From an uncultured Bacteroidota bacterium (GTDB lineage Bacteria; Bacteroidota; Bacteroidia; Bacteroidales; UBA12077): DNA of 64,000 nucleotides. Shown here in pieces: positions 44,903 through 53,160 of the stretch. Within the stretch, counting starts at the first letter, position 1. Every line of letters starts with the position of its first letter. Both the position numbers and the translations under genes were made by a program. The notes beneath the pieces are model-generated. The model made no database searches. It was not told where the DNA came from and saw only the letters and a program-made list of their open reading frames with translations. The stretch is from NCBI GenBank assembly GCA_913055635.1, contig CAJXLK010000011.1:39628-103627 (forward strand), given 5' to 3'.

Positions 44903-44919
44903 CTTGTTTAACAAACAAG
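44903..44919. promoter_or_regulatory. Inverted repeat upstream of the SDR gene
   Basis: CTTGTTTAACAAACAAG is a 7-bp perfect inverted repeat with a 3-bp centre, 86 bp before the SDR start. The size and symmetry fit a dimeric repressor site; no regulator gene is adjacent. Confidence 0.35.
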
Positions 44920-45054
44920 TTGAATTTTTAAACAAAGGGGGCGTCTTCACTCCCTGACATTCATCATCAGGAGATGGCCAATAAAGGCATTATTTTTAAA
45001 GGGGATATTAAGGAATGAAGGCAGGCTTCTGCAGGGAGGTCTTTACCAGAAGGC

Positions 45055-45090
45055 ATAAAAAAGGCTGCCGGAGGGAGCCGGCAGCCTTTG
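45055..45090 (-). terminator. Terminator after pepD
   Basis: AAAGGCTGCCGG (45060-45071) pairs with CCGGCAGCCTTT (45078-45089) around a 6-nt loop. On the minus strand a run of six U follows. It lies 24 bp past the pepD stop. Confidence 0.92.
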
Positions 45091-45113
45091 ATGGATAGCA
45101 ATTATTCTAAGGG

Positions 45114-46565
45114 TTATTTCTCGGGAACGGCCTTGAGGGTTTCCTTCAGGAAGGTCCAGAACTTCTTAACGGTTTCGATATTGACCTTTTCGCCCGGAGA
45201 GTGGGGATAGCTGATGGTAGGTCCGAAAGAGATCATATCGAGGTTGGGGTAATTCTGGCTGATGATGCCGGTTTCCAGGCCGGCATGGATGGCCTTGATT
45301 TCGGGCACCTTACCAAAATGCTGGTTGTAAACCTCCTTCATGGTTTTCAGGATGGGCGAATCGGGGTTGGGCTTCCAACCGGGATAGCCGCCTTCATGGA
45401 CCACTTCAGCGCCACCAAGCTCAAAAACACTGCGGATCATATTGCCCAGATCCTCTTTGGAGCTATCTACTGAACTGCGCTGGAGGGTCTGGACATAGAC
45501 CTGTTCGCCATTGGACTGAACCACAGCCAGGTTGGTGGAGGTTTCGACCAAATCAGCCATGGCATCGCTCATGCGCATCACCCCATGGGGGCAGCCATAC
45601 AATGCCCGAACCAGGTTTTCCTGAGTCTTGCCATCCATCACTTCCTTCGGCAGATCGGTCTCATTGAGTTCAATGCTGACATCGGGATCCACTTCGGCCA
45701 GTTCATTCTTAACGCTTTCATGGACCTCTTTGGCGTAATTTTCAAATTCTCCGGTCTGGGCCGTGGGCACCACCACTACAGCGGTGGCTGAGCGGGGGAT
45801 GGCATTGCGCAGGCTGCCTCCGTCAATCGAGCTGATGCCGATATCCAGGTTGTTGCTGGCATACCACAACACCCGGTTAAGAATCTTATTGGCATTGCCC
45901 CGTTGCAGTTTGATGTCCAGACCAGAATGACCACCCTGCAAACCTTTCACCTCCAGTTTATAAGCTTTGGTGTTGGAAGGGGCGGGCTGGGTCTTATAGT
46001 GAAACCTGGCTACGGTTTCCAGGCCACCGGCGCATCCAATATAAAGCTCGCCTTCATCTTCCGAATCCAGGTTAAGCAGGATTTCGGCATCCAGCAAGCC
46101 CGGTTTTAAAGCACTGGCCCCGGTCATCCCGGTTTCTTCATCTACGGTGAACAAAGCCTCGATGGGTCCGTGCTCGAGATCATCCGACTGCAGAACCGTC
46201 ATGGCTGCAGCTACACCCATGCCATTGTCCGCCCCCAGGGTGGTGCCATTGGCGGTAACCCACTCGCCATCCACATAGGCTTCAATCGGCTGACGCTCAA
46301 AATCAAAATCTCCGTCGCTCTGCGGTACCATATCCATATGGCCCTGCATAACAACCGGCTTCTTGTTCTCATAACCTTTTGTGGCCGGTTTTTTGATGAT
46401 GATGTTGCCCACATCATCCTTGTAAGTCTCCAGGCCCAAATCCTTGCCAAACTGCTCAATGAATTCAACGACCTTGGCCTCACTCTTGGAAGGCCGGGGA
46501 ATCTGGGTCAGCTTATAAAAGTTTTCCCATAAGGGTTTCGGATCTAAATGTTTAATGTCACTCAT
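45114..46565 (-). CDS. pepD: Aminoacyl-histidine dipeptidase / cytosol nonspecific dipeptidase (M20)
   Basis: The 483-aa cytoplasmic enzyme carries the M20 metal ligands in order: VVMQGHMDMVPQ, TTLGADNGMGVAAAM, FTVDEETGMTGASAL and, near the end, IHAGLETGIISQ. SISSIDGGSLRNAIPRSATAVV belongs to the dimerisation (lid) domain. PepD hydrolyses Xaa-His and other dipeptides with two metal ions. It fits with the OPT and POT peptide transporters in the neighbourhood, which would supply short peptides. The PqqD-like gene lies 18 bp upstream on the same strand, so the two are one transcript ending in a strong terminator. Confidence 0.94.
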   Translation of the reverse strand: MSDIKHLDPKPLWENFYKLTQIPRPSKSEAKVVEFIEQFGKDLGLETYKDDVGNIIIKKPATKGYENKKPVVMQGHMDMVPQSDGDFDFERQPIEAYVDGEWVTANGTTLGADNGMGVAAAMTVLQSDDLEHGPIEALFTVDEETGMTGASALKPGLLDAEILLNLDSEDEGELYIGCAGGLETVARFHYKTQPAPSNTKAYKLEVKGLQGGHSGLDIKLQRGNANKILNRVLWYASNNLDIGISSIDGGSLRNAIPRSATAVVVVPTAQTGEFENYAKEVHESVKNELAEVDPDVSIELNETDLPKEVMDGKTQENLVRALYGCPHGVMRMSDAMADLVETSTNLAVVQSNGEQVYVQTLQRSSVDSSKEDLGNMIRSVFELGGAEVVHEGGYPGWKPNPDSPILKTMKEVYNQHFGKVPEIKAIHAGLETGIISQNYPNLDMISFGPTISYPHSPGEKVNIETVKKFWTFLKETLKAVPEK

Positions 46566-46583
46566 GTTGGTTCCTCCATTTTT

Positions 46584-46985
46584 TTAGGTTGATTCAGAAT
46601 ACTCTTGTTGTAATTCGCGGAAGGTAATATAACGTTGTTCATAGAGCTGGGAGAGGTATTTGGTAACCCGGTCCTCCACTTCATTGAAGGGTTTAACCTT
46701 TTCCCCCAGCTTTTCTTTCAGCCGCTGGCAGATTTGCTCTACATTGCGTTGTCCGTCAATCTCGAGCCAGGTGGCAGAGCCCAGGTCATCGAGATAAATG
46801 GTGAAATGTTTTTTCCGGCGACCGTTAATAAAAAAGTCCCGCATCCATCGTTTCCGGAATTTGGGGACAATCAAACACACCTTTCCTTCTTTGGTAAATT
46901 GGTGATCATGCAACCTCACCGGATGGAGATCCATTGGGTTGGTATTGCGCAGTATTTTTCTTCGTTGAAAAAAATTCAGCCCCAT
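46584..46985 (-). CDS. PqqD-like small peptide-binding domain protein
   Basis: The 133-aa protein has a PqqD-type winged helix: HFTIYLDDLGSATWLEIDGQRNVEQICQRLKEKLGEKVKPFNEVEDRVTKYLSQLYEQRYITF, with the LD-LGS-W--IDG--- core and the paired helices after it. In PqqD and relatives this domain recognises a leader peptide for a modifying enzyme. An N-terminal extension (FFQRRKILRNTNPMDLHPVRLHDHQFTKEGKV) is atypical for a free PqqD. No radical SAM or precursor gene is near; in Bacteroidota many such proteins stand beside ordinary genes. It is coupled to pepD (18-bp gap). Confidence 0.72.
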   Translation of the reverse strand: MGLNFFQRRKILRNTNPMDLHPVRLHDHQFTKEGKVCLIVPKFRKRWMRDFFINGRRKKHFTIYLDDLGSATWLEIDGQRNVEQICQRLKEKLGEKVKPFNEVEDRVTKYLSQLYEQRYITFRELQQEYSEST

Positions 46986-47120
46986 TATTGGTTCAATTGC
47001 TTTGAGTTCAAATTTAATAAAAAGGATGGAACTTTAGGCCATCTTAAATGACCGCTTACTGTGTTCAGGATCGCTTGTATAAAATACGAGATGGGAGGCC
47101 CATCACACATAGAAGGAATA

Positions 47121-47153
47121 AAAAGAAACCGTCCCGGGCGGACGGTTTCTTTT
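47121..47153 (-). terminator. Terminator after the OPT transporter gene
   Basis: AAAAGAAACCGTCC (47121-47134) pairs perfectly over 14 bp with GGACGGTTTCTTTT (47140-47153) around a 5-nt loop. Symmetric ends make it usable in both directions. It lies 16 bp past the stop of the gene at 47170. Confidence 0.93.
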
Positions 47154-47169
47154 TATTGGATCAGCAAAG

Positions 47170-49233
47170 TTATGCTTCCTGCTCCGATTCGGCTACGTCA
47201 CTGCCGGCGGATCGGCGCAAAGGTATTCTGACCAGGATGATGCCCAATACGATAAAGAAGGCGATGCTGGTCAGGAAGGACGGATCGGAGAATCTCCAGA
47301 TGTCGACCTTACCGAAGGCGAGTCCGGCAAAGAGCAGACCGACGAGGGCTTCACCGGCGATCAAGCCGGAAGCCAGCAGGATACCGATGTTATTGGATTT
47401 ACCGACCCTTGATTCGCTAAGATTTCGGCGTTTCTGATAATATTGGAGGATGCCTTTGATCATACCGCCGATAAAGATGGCGAAGGTTGTTTCCAGGGGC
47501 AGGTACATACCCACGGCAACGATCATGGGGCTTCTAACCTGCATCAGGATGAAACCGACGCCCATGAGGATACCGACAACGATCAGGGCCCAGGCCATTT
47601 TACCGGCGATGATGCCCTGGGAGAGGACGGCCATCAGGCTGGCTTGGGGAGCGGGCAGTTCCTGACTTCCAAAACCCCCTTCATAGCCCATTTGTTTGCC
47701 GGTTTCAATATCGCCGGCATGAAGGATAAACAGGGGGATAAACAGAACGGCAGCAGCGGCAATCACGCCAATGATGTCGCCCACCTGCATCCGCCAGGGG
47801 GTACCCCCGAGGATGTGACCGGCCTTCAGATCCTGCAGCATCTCACCGGCCACAGCTGCCGATACGCAGATCACAGCTGCCACAGCCAGCACGGTTGCCA
47901 CGCCACTGGTGCCGGTGGCACCCAGGATAAGCAACAGCAAGGCCGTGACCACCACCGTGGAAATGGTCAGACCACTAATGGGGTTCGAGCTGGAACCGAT
48001 GATCCCTACCAGGTAACCCGATACGGCAGCAAAGAAGAAACCAAAAATGACCATCACCACTGAAGCAATCAGGGCCGTCATGAATTCAGCCCCAAAAACC
48101 ACTTTAGCGATCAAAAAGGTGGCTATGGCTGCGGCCACAATACCGGCCAGGATCCAGCCAAAGTTGAGGTCTTTTTCAATGCGCTCATCAGCGGCTGCAC
48201 CGGAAGCCGTTTTTTTCAGATCCTGAATCGAACGGCTGATGCCACGGGCCAGGCTTTTGCGCATGCCCCAAAGGGTATAGAACGTACCCACCAGCATGCC
48301 GCCAATGGCAATGGGCCGTACAATGGCTTTCCATACTTCGCTGATGCGGAACATGGGATCCTGAACTTGATCCATGGCAGCACTCATGTTCTTGGCCAAA
48401 TTCTCATCCACCAAATACTGGGCCCAGGCCTGCATATCTATATGGGGCCCAATGAAATATAAGACAATCGGGGTGAGTAAGCCCCAGGCAATCACCCCGC
48501 CGCTGAAGTTCAGCGAAGCCAGCCGGGGTCCGATGATGTAGCCCACACCAATGTAAGCCGGCTTAAGACCAGGCGAGCCCAACAGAATGCCGCCTTTGGC
48601 TTTAATCGCCTCTCCGGCTCCGGTGATAAACTGGGTCTTGAATTGAATGAACTTCTCATAAACCGGCAGGAAAATCCGGAATTCTCCAAGGGCCTTGACC
48701 AATCCGCCAATGCCCATGGCCCAGAACAAATACTTCGAGCCGCCACCGGTTTGCCCGGTCTTGTGGATCTCAGCGGCTGCTACCGATTCGGGGAAGGGCA
48801 GGGTGGCATCGTTGGCCATCACCCGTCGAATCAATGCAACAAACATAATCCCCAGTACACCGCCGGTAACCATGATCAGGGCAGAGATAAGGTAGTGCCC
48901 CGGGGTGTAAAACTCAGGCCATATACCAGAGATAAAAAAGGCCGGTAACGTGAAGATCGCACCGGCTGCTACTGACTCACCTATCGAACCGACCGTTCGG
49001 GTGAAGTTCTCTTCCAAAATCGTTCCATTTAAAGCCCGCAGAATGGCCATCCCGATCACGGCCGCCGGATAGGTAGCCGCTATGGTCATCCCGGCTTTTA
49101 AACCAAGATAGGCGTTGGCTGCCCCCAGCACCACGGCCAGGACCAAGCCGATGATCAGTCCGCGAACCGTCATCTCCGTCATCTTGGTCTCCGATGAAAT
49201 GAATGGTTTGTAGTTGAGTTCCTGGTTTGCCAT
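47170..49233 (-). CDS. OPT-family oligopeptide transporter
   Basis: The 687-aa inner-membrane protein has about 14-16 hydrophobic segments. The N-terminal block MTVRGLIIGLVLAVVLGAANAYLGLKAGMTIAATYPAAVIGMAILRAL is the OPT signature, followed by ATLPFPESVAAAEIHKTGQ, GSSSNPISGLTI and GHILGGTPWRMQVGDIIG. OPT proteins move di- to oligopeptides or metal-chelate complexes by proton coupling. With pepD a short distance away and a POT transporter at 53161, peptide uptake is the likely role. The gene is monocistronic with its own terminator. Confidence 0.93.
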   Translation of the reverse strand: MANQELNYKPFISSETKMTEMTVRGLIIGLVLAVVLGAANAYLGLKAGMTIAATYPAAVIGMAILRALNGTILEENFTRTVGSIGESVAAGAIFTLPAFFISGIWPEFYTPGHYLISALIMVTGGVLGIMFVALIRRVMANDATLPFPESVAAAEIHKTGQTGGGSKYLFWAMGIGGLVKALGEFRIFLPVYEKFIQFKTQFITGAGEAIKAKGGILLGSPGLKPAYIGVGYIIGPRLASLNFSGGVIAWGLLTPIVLYFIGPHIDMQAWAQYLVDENLAKNMSAAMDQVQDPMFRISEVWKAIVRPIAIGGMLVGTFYTLWGMRKSLARGISRSIQDLKKTASGAAADERIEKDLNFGWILAGIVAAAIATFLIAKVVFGAEFMTALIASVVMVIFGFFFAAVSGYLVGIIGSSSNPISGLTISTVVVTALLLLILGATGTSGVATVLAVAAVICVSAAVAGEMLQDLKAGHILGGTPWRMQVGDIIGVIAAAAVLFIPLFILHAGDIETGKQMGYEGGFGSQELPAPQASLMAVLSQGIIAGKMAWALIVVGILMGVGFILMQVRSPMIVAVGMYLPLETTFAIFIGGMIKGILQYYQKRRNLSESRVGKSNNIGILLASGLIAGEALVGLLFAGLAFGKVDIWRFSDPSFLTSIAFFIVLGIILVRIPLRRSAGSDVAESEQEA

Positions 49234-49471
49234 ATCAGAAAGGGTTTAAGCATTAAACATTGCTTTCAAAGCGTCATAAAAGTAACAAAATTTTCCCGTT
49301 AGCAATGCCTTATCGCCAACAGATGTTGGCCTGGCTGTGTTGCTGTCATTTGATCCCGCCCGATAATTGATTAAATGGTTGTCCTACGGCCATTTTGCCT
49401 CCTTTTGTAACTTATTGAATTCTTCTTCGTTTAAAAATACCAGACCAATTTGTCTGAAAAACACATCAACC

Positions 49472-50014
49472 ATGAAACACAGATTTCTCCTGCTTCTGCT
49501 CCTCTCAGCCCTCGCTACCGGCTCAATGGCCCAGAAAGAAAAAGTACATTGGTACAGTTTTCAAAAAGCCGTCCAACTCAATAAAGAAAATCCCAAAAAA
49601 ATCCTCATTGACGTCTATACTGACTGGTGCGGGTGGTGTAAAAAAATGAAAAAAACAACCTTCAATCACCCGGATATTGCTCGGTATATCAATAAAAACT
49701 TCTATCCGGTCCGCTTTGATGCCGAGACCAATAAAAAGGTACACTTCAAGGGCCGCACGTTCACCCGTAAAAATGAATCGGGCCGCAACCCCCATGAACT
49801 GGCAGCAGCCCTTTTGAAGGGCAAAATGTCCTATCCGTCGGTGGCCTATCTCGATGAAAAAAATCAGCTGATCACTGCCGTTCCTGGCTACTATGGCCCG
49901 CAAAAGATGGAACCCATCCTGAAATTTTTTGCCAACGACATTTATAAGAAAAAATCATTCAAGGCTTACAAAAAGAATTTTGAGCCGACCCTGGTCGACA
50001 AATCAGCTGATTGA
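49472..50014 (+). CDS. Secreted thioredoxin-fold protein with WCGWC site
   Basis: The protein is 180 aa from the ATG at 49472, which yields a clean signal peptide (MKHRFLLLLLLSALATGSMAQ); the longer frame from 49367 adds no signal-like sequence. The redox site YTDWCGWCKKMKKTTF is a thioredoxin CxxC with Gly-Trp between the cysteines, as in DUF255/thiol:disulfide isomerase-like secreted proteins of Bacteroidota. The rest (YPVRFDAETNKKVHFKGRTF, MSYPSVAYLDEKNQLITAVPGYYG) keeps the cis-Pro and fold. It probably acts on periplasmic disulfides. It stands alone between divergent intergenic stretches. Confidence 0.87.
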   Translation: MKHRFLLLLLLSALATGSMAQKEKVHWYSFQKAVQLNKENPKKILIDVYTDWCGWCKKMKKTTFNHPDIARYINKNFYPVRFDAETNKKVHFKGRTFTRKNESGRNPHELAAALLKGKMSYPSVAYLDEKNQLITAVPGYYGPQKMEPILKFFANDIYKKKSFKAYKKNFEPTLVDKSAD

Positions 50015-50191
50015 AGCCATTTTACGCATAACCATTGATTGTTTTGAAAGGCTAAACGCTAAATGAGGGTTGATTTTACTGAAGGGGATCGTTTTTTAAA
50101 TTGTTTACTGATAATCAGCATATAAGGATCAACCCCATTGGGGAATATATCCTTCTCAAACAAGCCTACCCGGACTGTTTTTTCAGAGATC

Positions 50192-51340
50192 CTACTTATA
50201 CTCGGGATAATCGATAAAACGCGAACGGTTCAAAAATTTCAGGGGCATTCTGAGCACCGGTCCGTACTGGTAGATGTCGAGGTATTTCTCTGCGATCATC
50301 CGTTCCCCGTATTTAAGGCTCAGTTGGGAAGCCACGGGCGTGCGGTAATAAAACAAGGTAGAATCGTGGTTTCGTTGGTTCAAGGAGGCCATTTTTTTAA
50401 CCTGTCGTGGATTTTCCTGAAGATGAATATTCAGCCAAACCGGATCGCCCTTGTCGGCTTCGGCCTTGAGTATGCCTTGCTGCTGGGAGAAGCGAAACAA
50501 AATCAGCGGTTCCTGCAGGTGTGTGTCATCAGGGGTCAGGCGTACGTTATAGTGAAGGGTATCAGAAAAAGTGCGGCCTTCAAACAAATCCAGGTAATCC
50601 TGTTCCAATTGATCCATTTTATTAAGGGCCGCTTCCATGGCATTACCTTCGGGGTAGTAATCGCCCATACCGGAGATCAGTTCAAAACGTTTTTCGCGGA
50701 TCATAAAAATAAAGCTGGCCGCTTCCCGGGCTTTTTCGGGCAGATCCTTCTTGATGGTCTCGGTCTTTTCAACCGGCACACTGGCATAGAGCGAATCGCG
50801 CCAGACCTTCTCATAGACGGTGCGGGTTTCCTTGCCCACAAACTTTTTAACGCTCAAATCCTTGAACAACACCTCTTGCTCAGGCTGAGGGGCAGGATAG
50901 AAATAGGTCTTTTCGGGTTGCCGTTTTTGCTGATCAAAAGGGATGATCCAACCCTGGCGGGAAAATTTTTCCCAATCCAGCCTCACTTTGCCCCTGGGTT
51001 GGGCGAGGTAGAGTTGCTGATAATCGATGCGGGGGGACTGATGGATGCTGACACCGGCAATTTGCCAGTCAACTGTTTTTTCGTGGGGGATTCCGGAAAG
51101 CCCCAGCAATTTTTCCCCGTATTGATGATAAGGTCCCGGCACACGCCTTTCACGAATGACTTTTATATCAAAAGAGAGGCGGCTCTCAGGCAATCCATAA
51201 ATCAAACCTTTGTTAACCTTCTTCTGCTCCAGGCTATCGAGTTGATGAACCTTGACCGTTGTTTTTTCCCCAGTGCTGCAGCCAAGCCCAAAGAGGGTCA
51301 TCAAAATAAGGGTCATCAGGGAAACACCTTTATGCTTCAT
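50192..51340 (-). CDS. DUF4831-family outer-membrane lipoprotein
   Basis: The 382-aa protein has a lipoprotein signal ending in the lipobox LFGLGC (Cys at about 21). The body is the DUF4831 domain: KGLIYGLPESRLSFDIKVIRERRVPGPYHQYGEKLLGL, then DWQIAGVSIHQSPRIDYQQLYLA, EKARAEAASFIFMIREKRFELISG, and a C-terminal beta-rich part. Function is unknown and the family is limited to Bacteroidota. Its start codon overlaps the end of the Nnr gene by 11 bp, so the two are translated from one mRNA. The link between them is not explained by function. Confidence 0.85.
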   Translation of the reverse strand: MKHKGVSLMTLILMTLFGLGCSTGEKTTVKVHQLDSLEQKKVNKGLIYGLPESRLSFDIKVIRERRVPGPYHQYGEKLLGLSGIPHEKTVDWQIAGVSIHQSPRIDYQQLYLAQPRGKVRLDWEKFSRQGWIIPFDQQKRQPEKTYFYPAPQPEQEVLFKDLSVKKFVGKETRTVYEKVWRDSLYASVPVEKTETIKKDLPEKAREAASFIFMIREKRFELISGMGDYYPEGNAMEAALNKMDQLEQDYLDLFEGRTFSDTLHYNVRLTPDDTHLQEPLILFRFSQQQGILKAEADKGDPVWLNIHLQENPRQVKKMASLNQRNHDSTLFYYRTPVASQLSLKYGERMIAEKYLDIYQYGPVLRMPLKFLNRSRFIDYPEYK

Positions 51341-52847
51341 TGCTCAAACATTTAAAAGCTTTACCAATTGAATCGATGATATCAGAAGCCATCAGGGCTT
51401 GTCGGCCCCATGTTTCAGAGGCCCTGTCCCCGGCCAGGGCATGGACATGGACCCCGATGATGGCAGCATCTTCGGGGCTGTATCCCTGGCCCAGCAGGGA
51501 AGTGATCATCCCGGTCAAAACATCTCCGCTTCCTCCAGTTGCCATACCGGGATTTCCGCCTGCATTAAAGAAAAGGCGGCCGTCGGGGCAAGCCACCGTG
51601 GTATTGCCTCCTTTCAAAACTAAATAAACGTTATGGTCTCGGGCAAATTGCCTTTGCAGTTCGATGCGCTCATAATGGTTATTGACAGGCCGGGTAAGCC
51701 GTTCAAACTCCAAGGGATGCGGGGTTAAGATGCTTCCGGCGGGCAGTTTCTCCAACATACCGGGATTGGATGAAAGAATATTCAACGCATCGGCATCGAT
51801 TACCACCGGACGATTTTCCCGTTCAAGGAGGGTATCAACAGCGGTCCGGGTATTCTCTTTGGTGCCCAGGCCCGGACCCAATCCCACGGCCGAAAAGGAC
51901 TTCAAACCAGGTACCTGGGAAAAGATGATGTCAGAAAGATCCAGGCTGATCATGGCCTCAGGAAGGGCCGTCTGCATGATCTGATAACCCAGCCTGGGTA
52001 CATGGGTGGTGACCAGGCCGGATCCAGTCCTCAAGGCGGCTTTGGAGGTTAATACCGCAGCCCCCATCTTGCCATAACTGCCGGTAATGATCAGTACATG
52101 CCCAAAATGGCCCTTATGGGCAAACCGCTTGCGGGGGATCATCTTATGCGATACTTCCTTGCTTGTTATCAGGTTATAAGGGGTTTCGATCTGGTCAATC
52201 TTCTCCTGCATCAAACCAATGGGCATGATGTGCCACTGGCCTACCATGTCCTCATGCTCGGGAAAGAAAAAGGATAAATTTGGGAACTGGAAAGTCAGGG
52301 TATAATCGGCCCGGAAGATGGCCTGATCATGATTGGAGGAATTATCCTCTCCAAACAACCCGGAGGGCATATCGATGGCAATGCGAACAGCATGACACCG
52401 GTTGAGATGTTGCACTACTTCCGCCGGTAGACCTTCCAGGGGCCGGTTCAAACCAGAACCAAAAAGCCCGTCCAGTATGAGCCCGTTACCTCCTATATCC
52501 GGCAAATCCCCGACTTTCTCTATGGTTGAGACGCGAACCTTCCCGCCCTGGCGCAACCGCTCCAGGTTGACCGTGGCATCGGGAGAAAGCCGTGATGAAA
52601 GCTTGACCAGGTACACCTCCACAATATATCCCTTATTGCTCAATTGCCTTGCAACGGCAAGGCCATCCCCCCCATTGTTGCCCGGCCCTGCAAATACATA
52701 AATACGCCGGTTGGGTGAAAAATGACGGGTGACCCACGAAGTGATGCGACCTGCCGCACGCTCCATCAAATTGATCGAATGAATGGGCTCATGCTCTATG
52801 GTATAGCCATCTACATCTTTGACCTGTTCAGCGCGCAGTAACTTCAT
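51330..52847 (-). CDS. nnr: Bifunctional NAD(P)H-hydrate epimerase / ADP-dependent dehydratase
   Basis: The protein is 505 aa from the Met at 52847; the extra codons to 52895 are hydrophobic but not conserved-looking. The N-terminal YjeF-N epimerase part (about 1-215) has the motifs IYVFAGPGNNGGDGLAVARQLSNKGY and GLILDGLFGSGLNRPL. The C-terminal YjeF-C dehydratase (from about 225) has HKGHFGHVLIITGSYGKMGAAVL, GLGPGLGTKENT, NLTPHPLEFERL-like SILTPHPLEFERLT, and NAGGNPGMATGGSGDVLTGMI. Together they repair hydrated NADH and NADPH. It ends 11 bp inside the following DUF4831 gene. Confidence 0.94.
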   Translation of the reverse strand: MKLLRAEQVKDVDGYTIEHEPIHSINLMERAAGRITSWVTRHFSPNRRIYVFAGPGNNGGDGLAVARQLSNKGYIVEVYLVKLSSRLSPDATVNLERLRQGGKVRVSTIEKVGDLPDIGGNGLILDGLFGSGLNRPLEGLPAEVVQHLNRCHAVRIAIDMPSGLFGEDNSSNHDQAIFRADYTLTFQFPNLSFFFPEHEDMVGQWHIMPIGLMQEKIDQIETPYNLITSKEVSHKMIPRKRFAHKGHFGHVLIITGSYGKMGAAVLTSKAALRTGSGLVTTHVPRLGYQIMQTALPEAMISLDLSDIIFSQVPGLKSFSAVGLGPGLGTKENTRTAVDTLLERENRPVVIDADALNILSSNPGMLEKLPAGSILTPHPLEFERLTRPVNNHYERIELQRQFARDHNVYLVLKGGNTTVACPDGRLFFNAGGNPGMATGGSGDVLTGMITSLLGQGYSPEDAAIIGVHVHALAGDRASETWGRQALMASDIIDSIGKAFKCLSNEA

Positions 52848-53074
52848 ATCGACACGGATTGTTCGAACAAAAATAATAAATATTCGCCAAATCAAGCCCC
52901 CTCTCCAAACTAAAAGCCCGGCAATCTTTTTCTTCTGGTCAGCTGACTGTAAAATATGCTGTGAAAAATGTCATTAAACCCCATGGGGAAAAGTGGTGTC
53001 AAAAACCTTCCCATTTTTACATATGCCTGATTGGTTGATCATTGAAATTCACCTCAACATCAACAAGTCCAAAA

Positions 53075-53104
53075 TTGGTGACTAAAAAAAGATTTTTATA
53101 TTTG
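53075..53104 (+). promoter_or_regulatory. Candidate promoter of the POT transporter gene
   Basis: TTG at 53075-53077, 19 nt, then TATATTTG at 53097-53104, an exact -7 match. The leader would be about 50 nt to the ATG at 53161. The rest of the gap 52848-53160 shows nothing else. Confidence 0.65.
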
Positions 53105-53160
53105 TTTCATGCTTGAATTGAACCTAAGGGTATCATTTGTTAACTAAAAACCAATAAATT

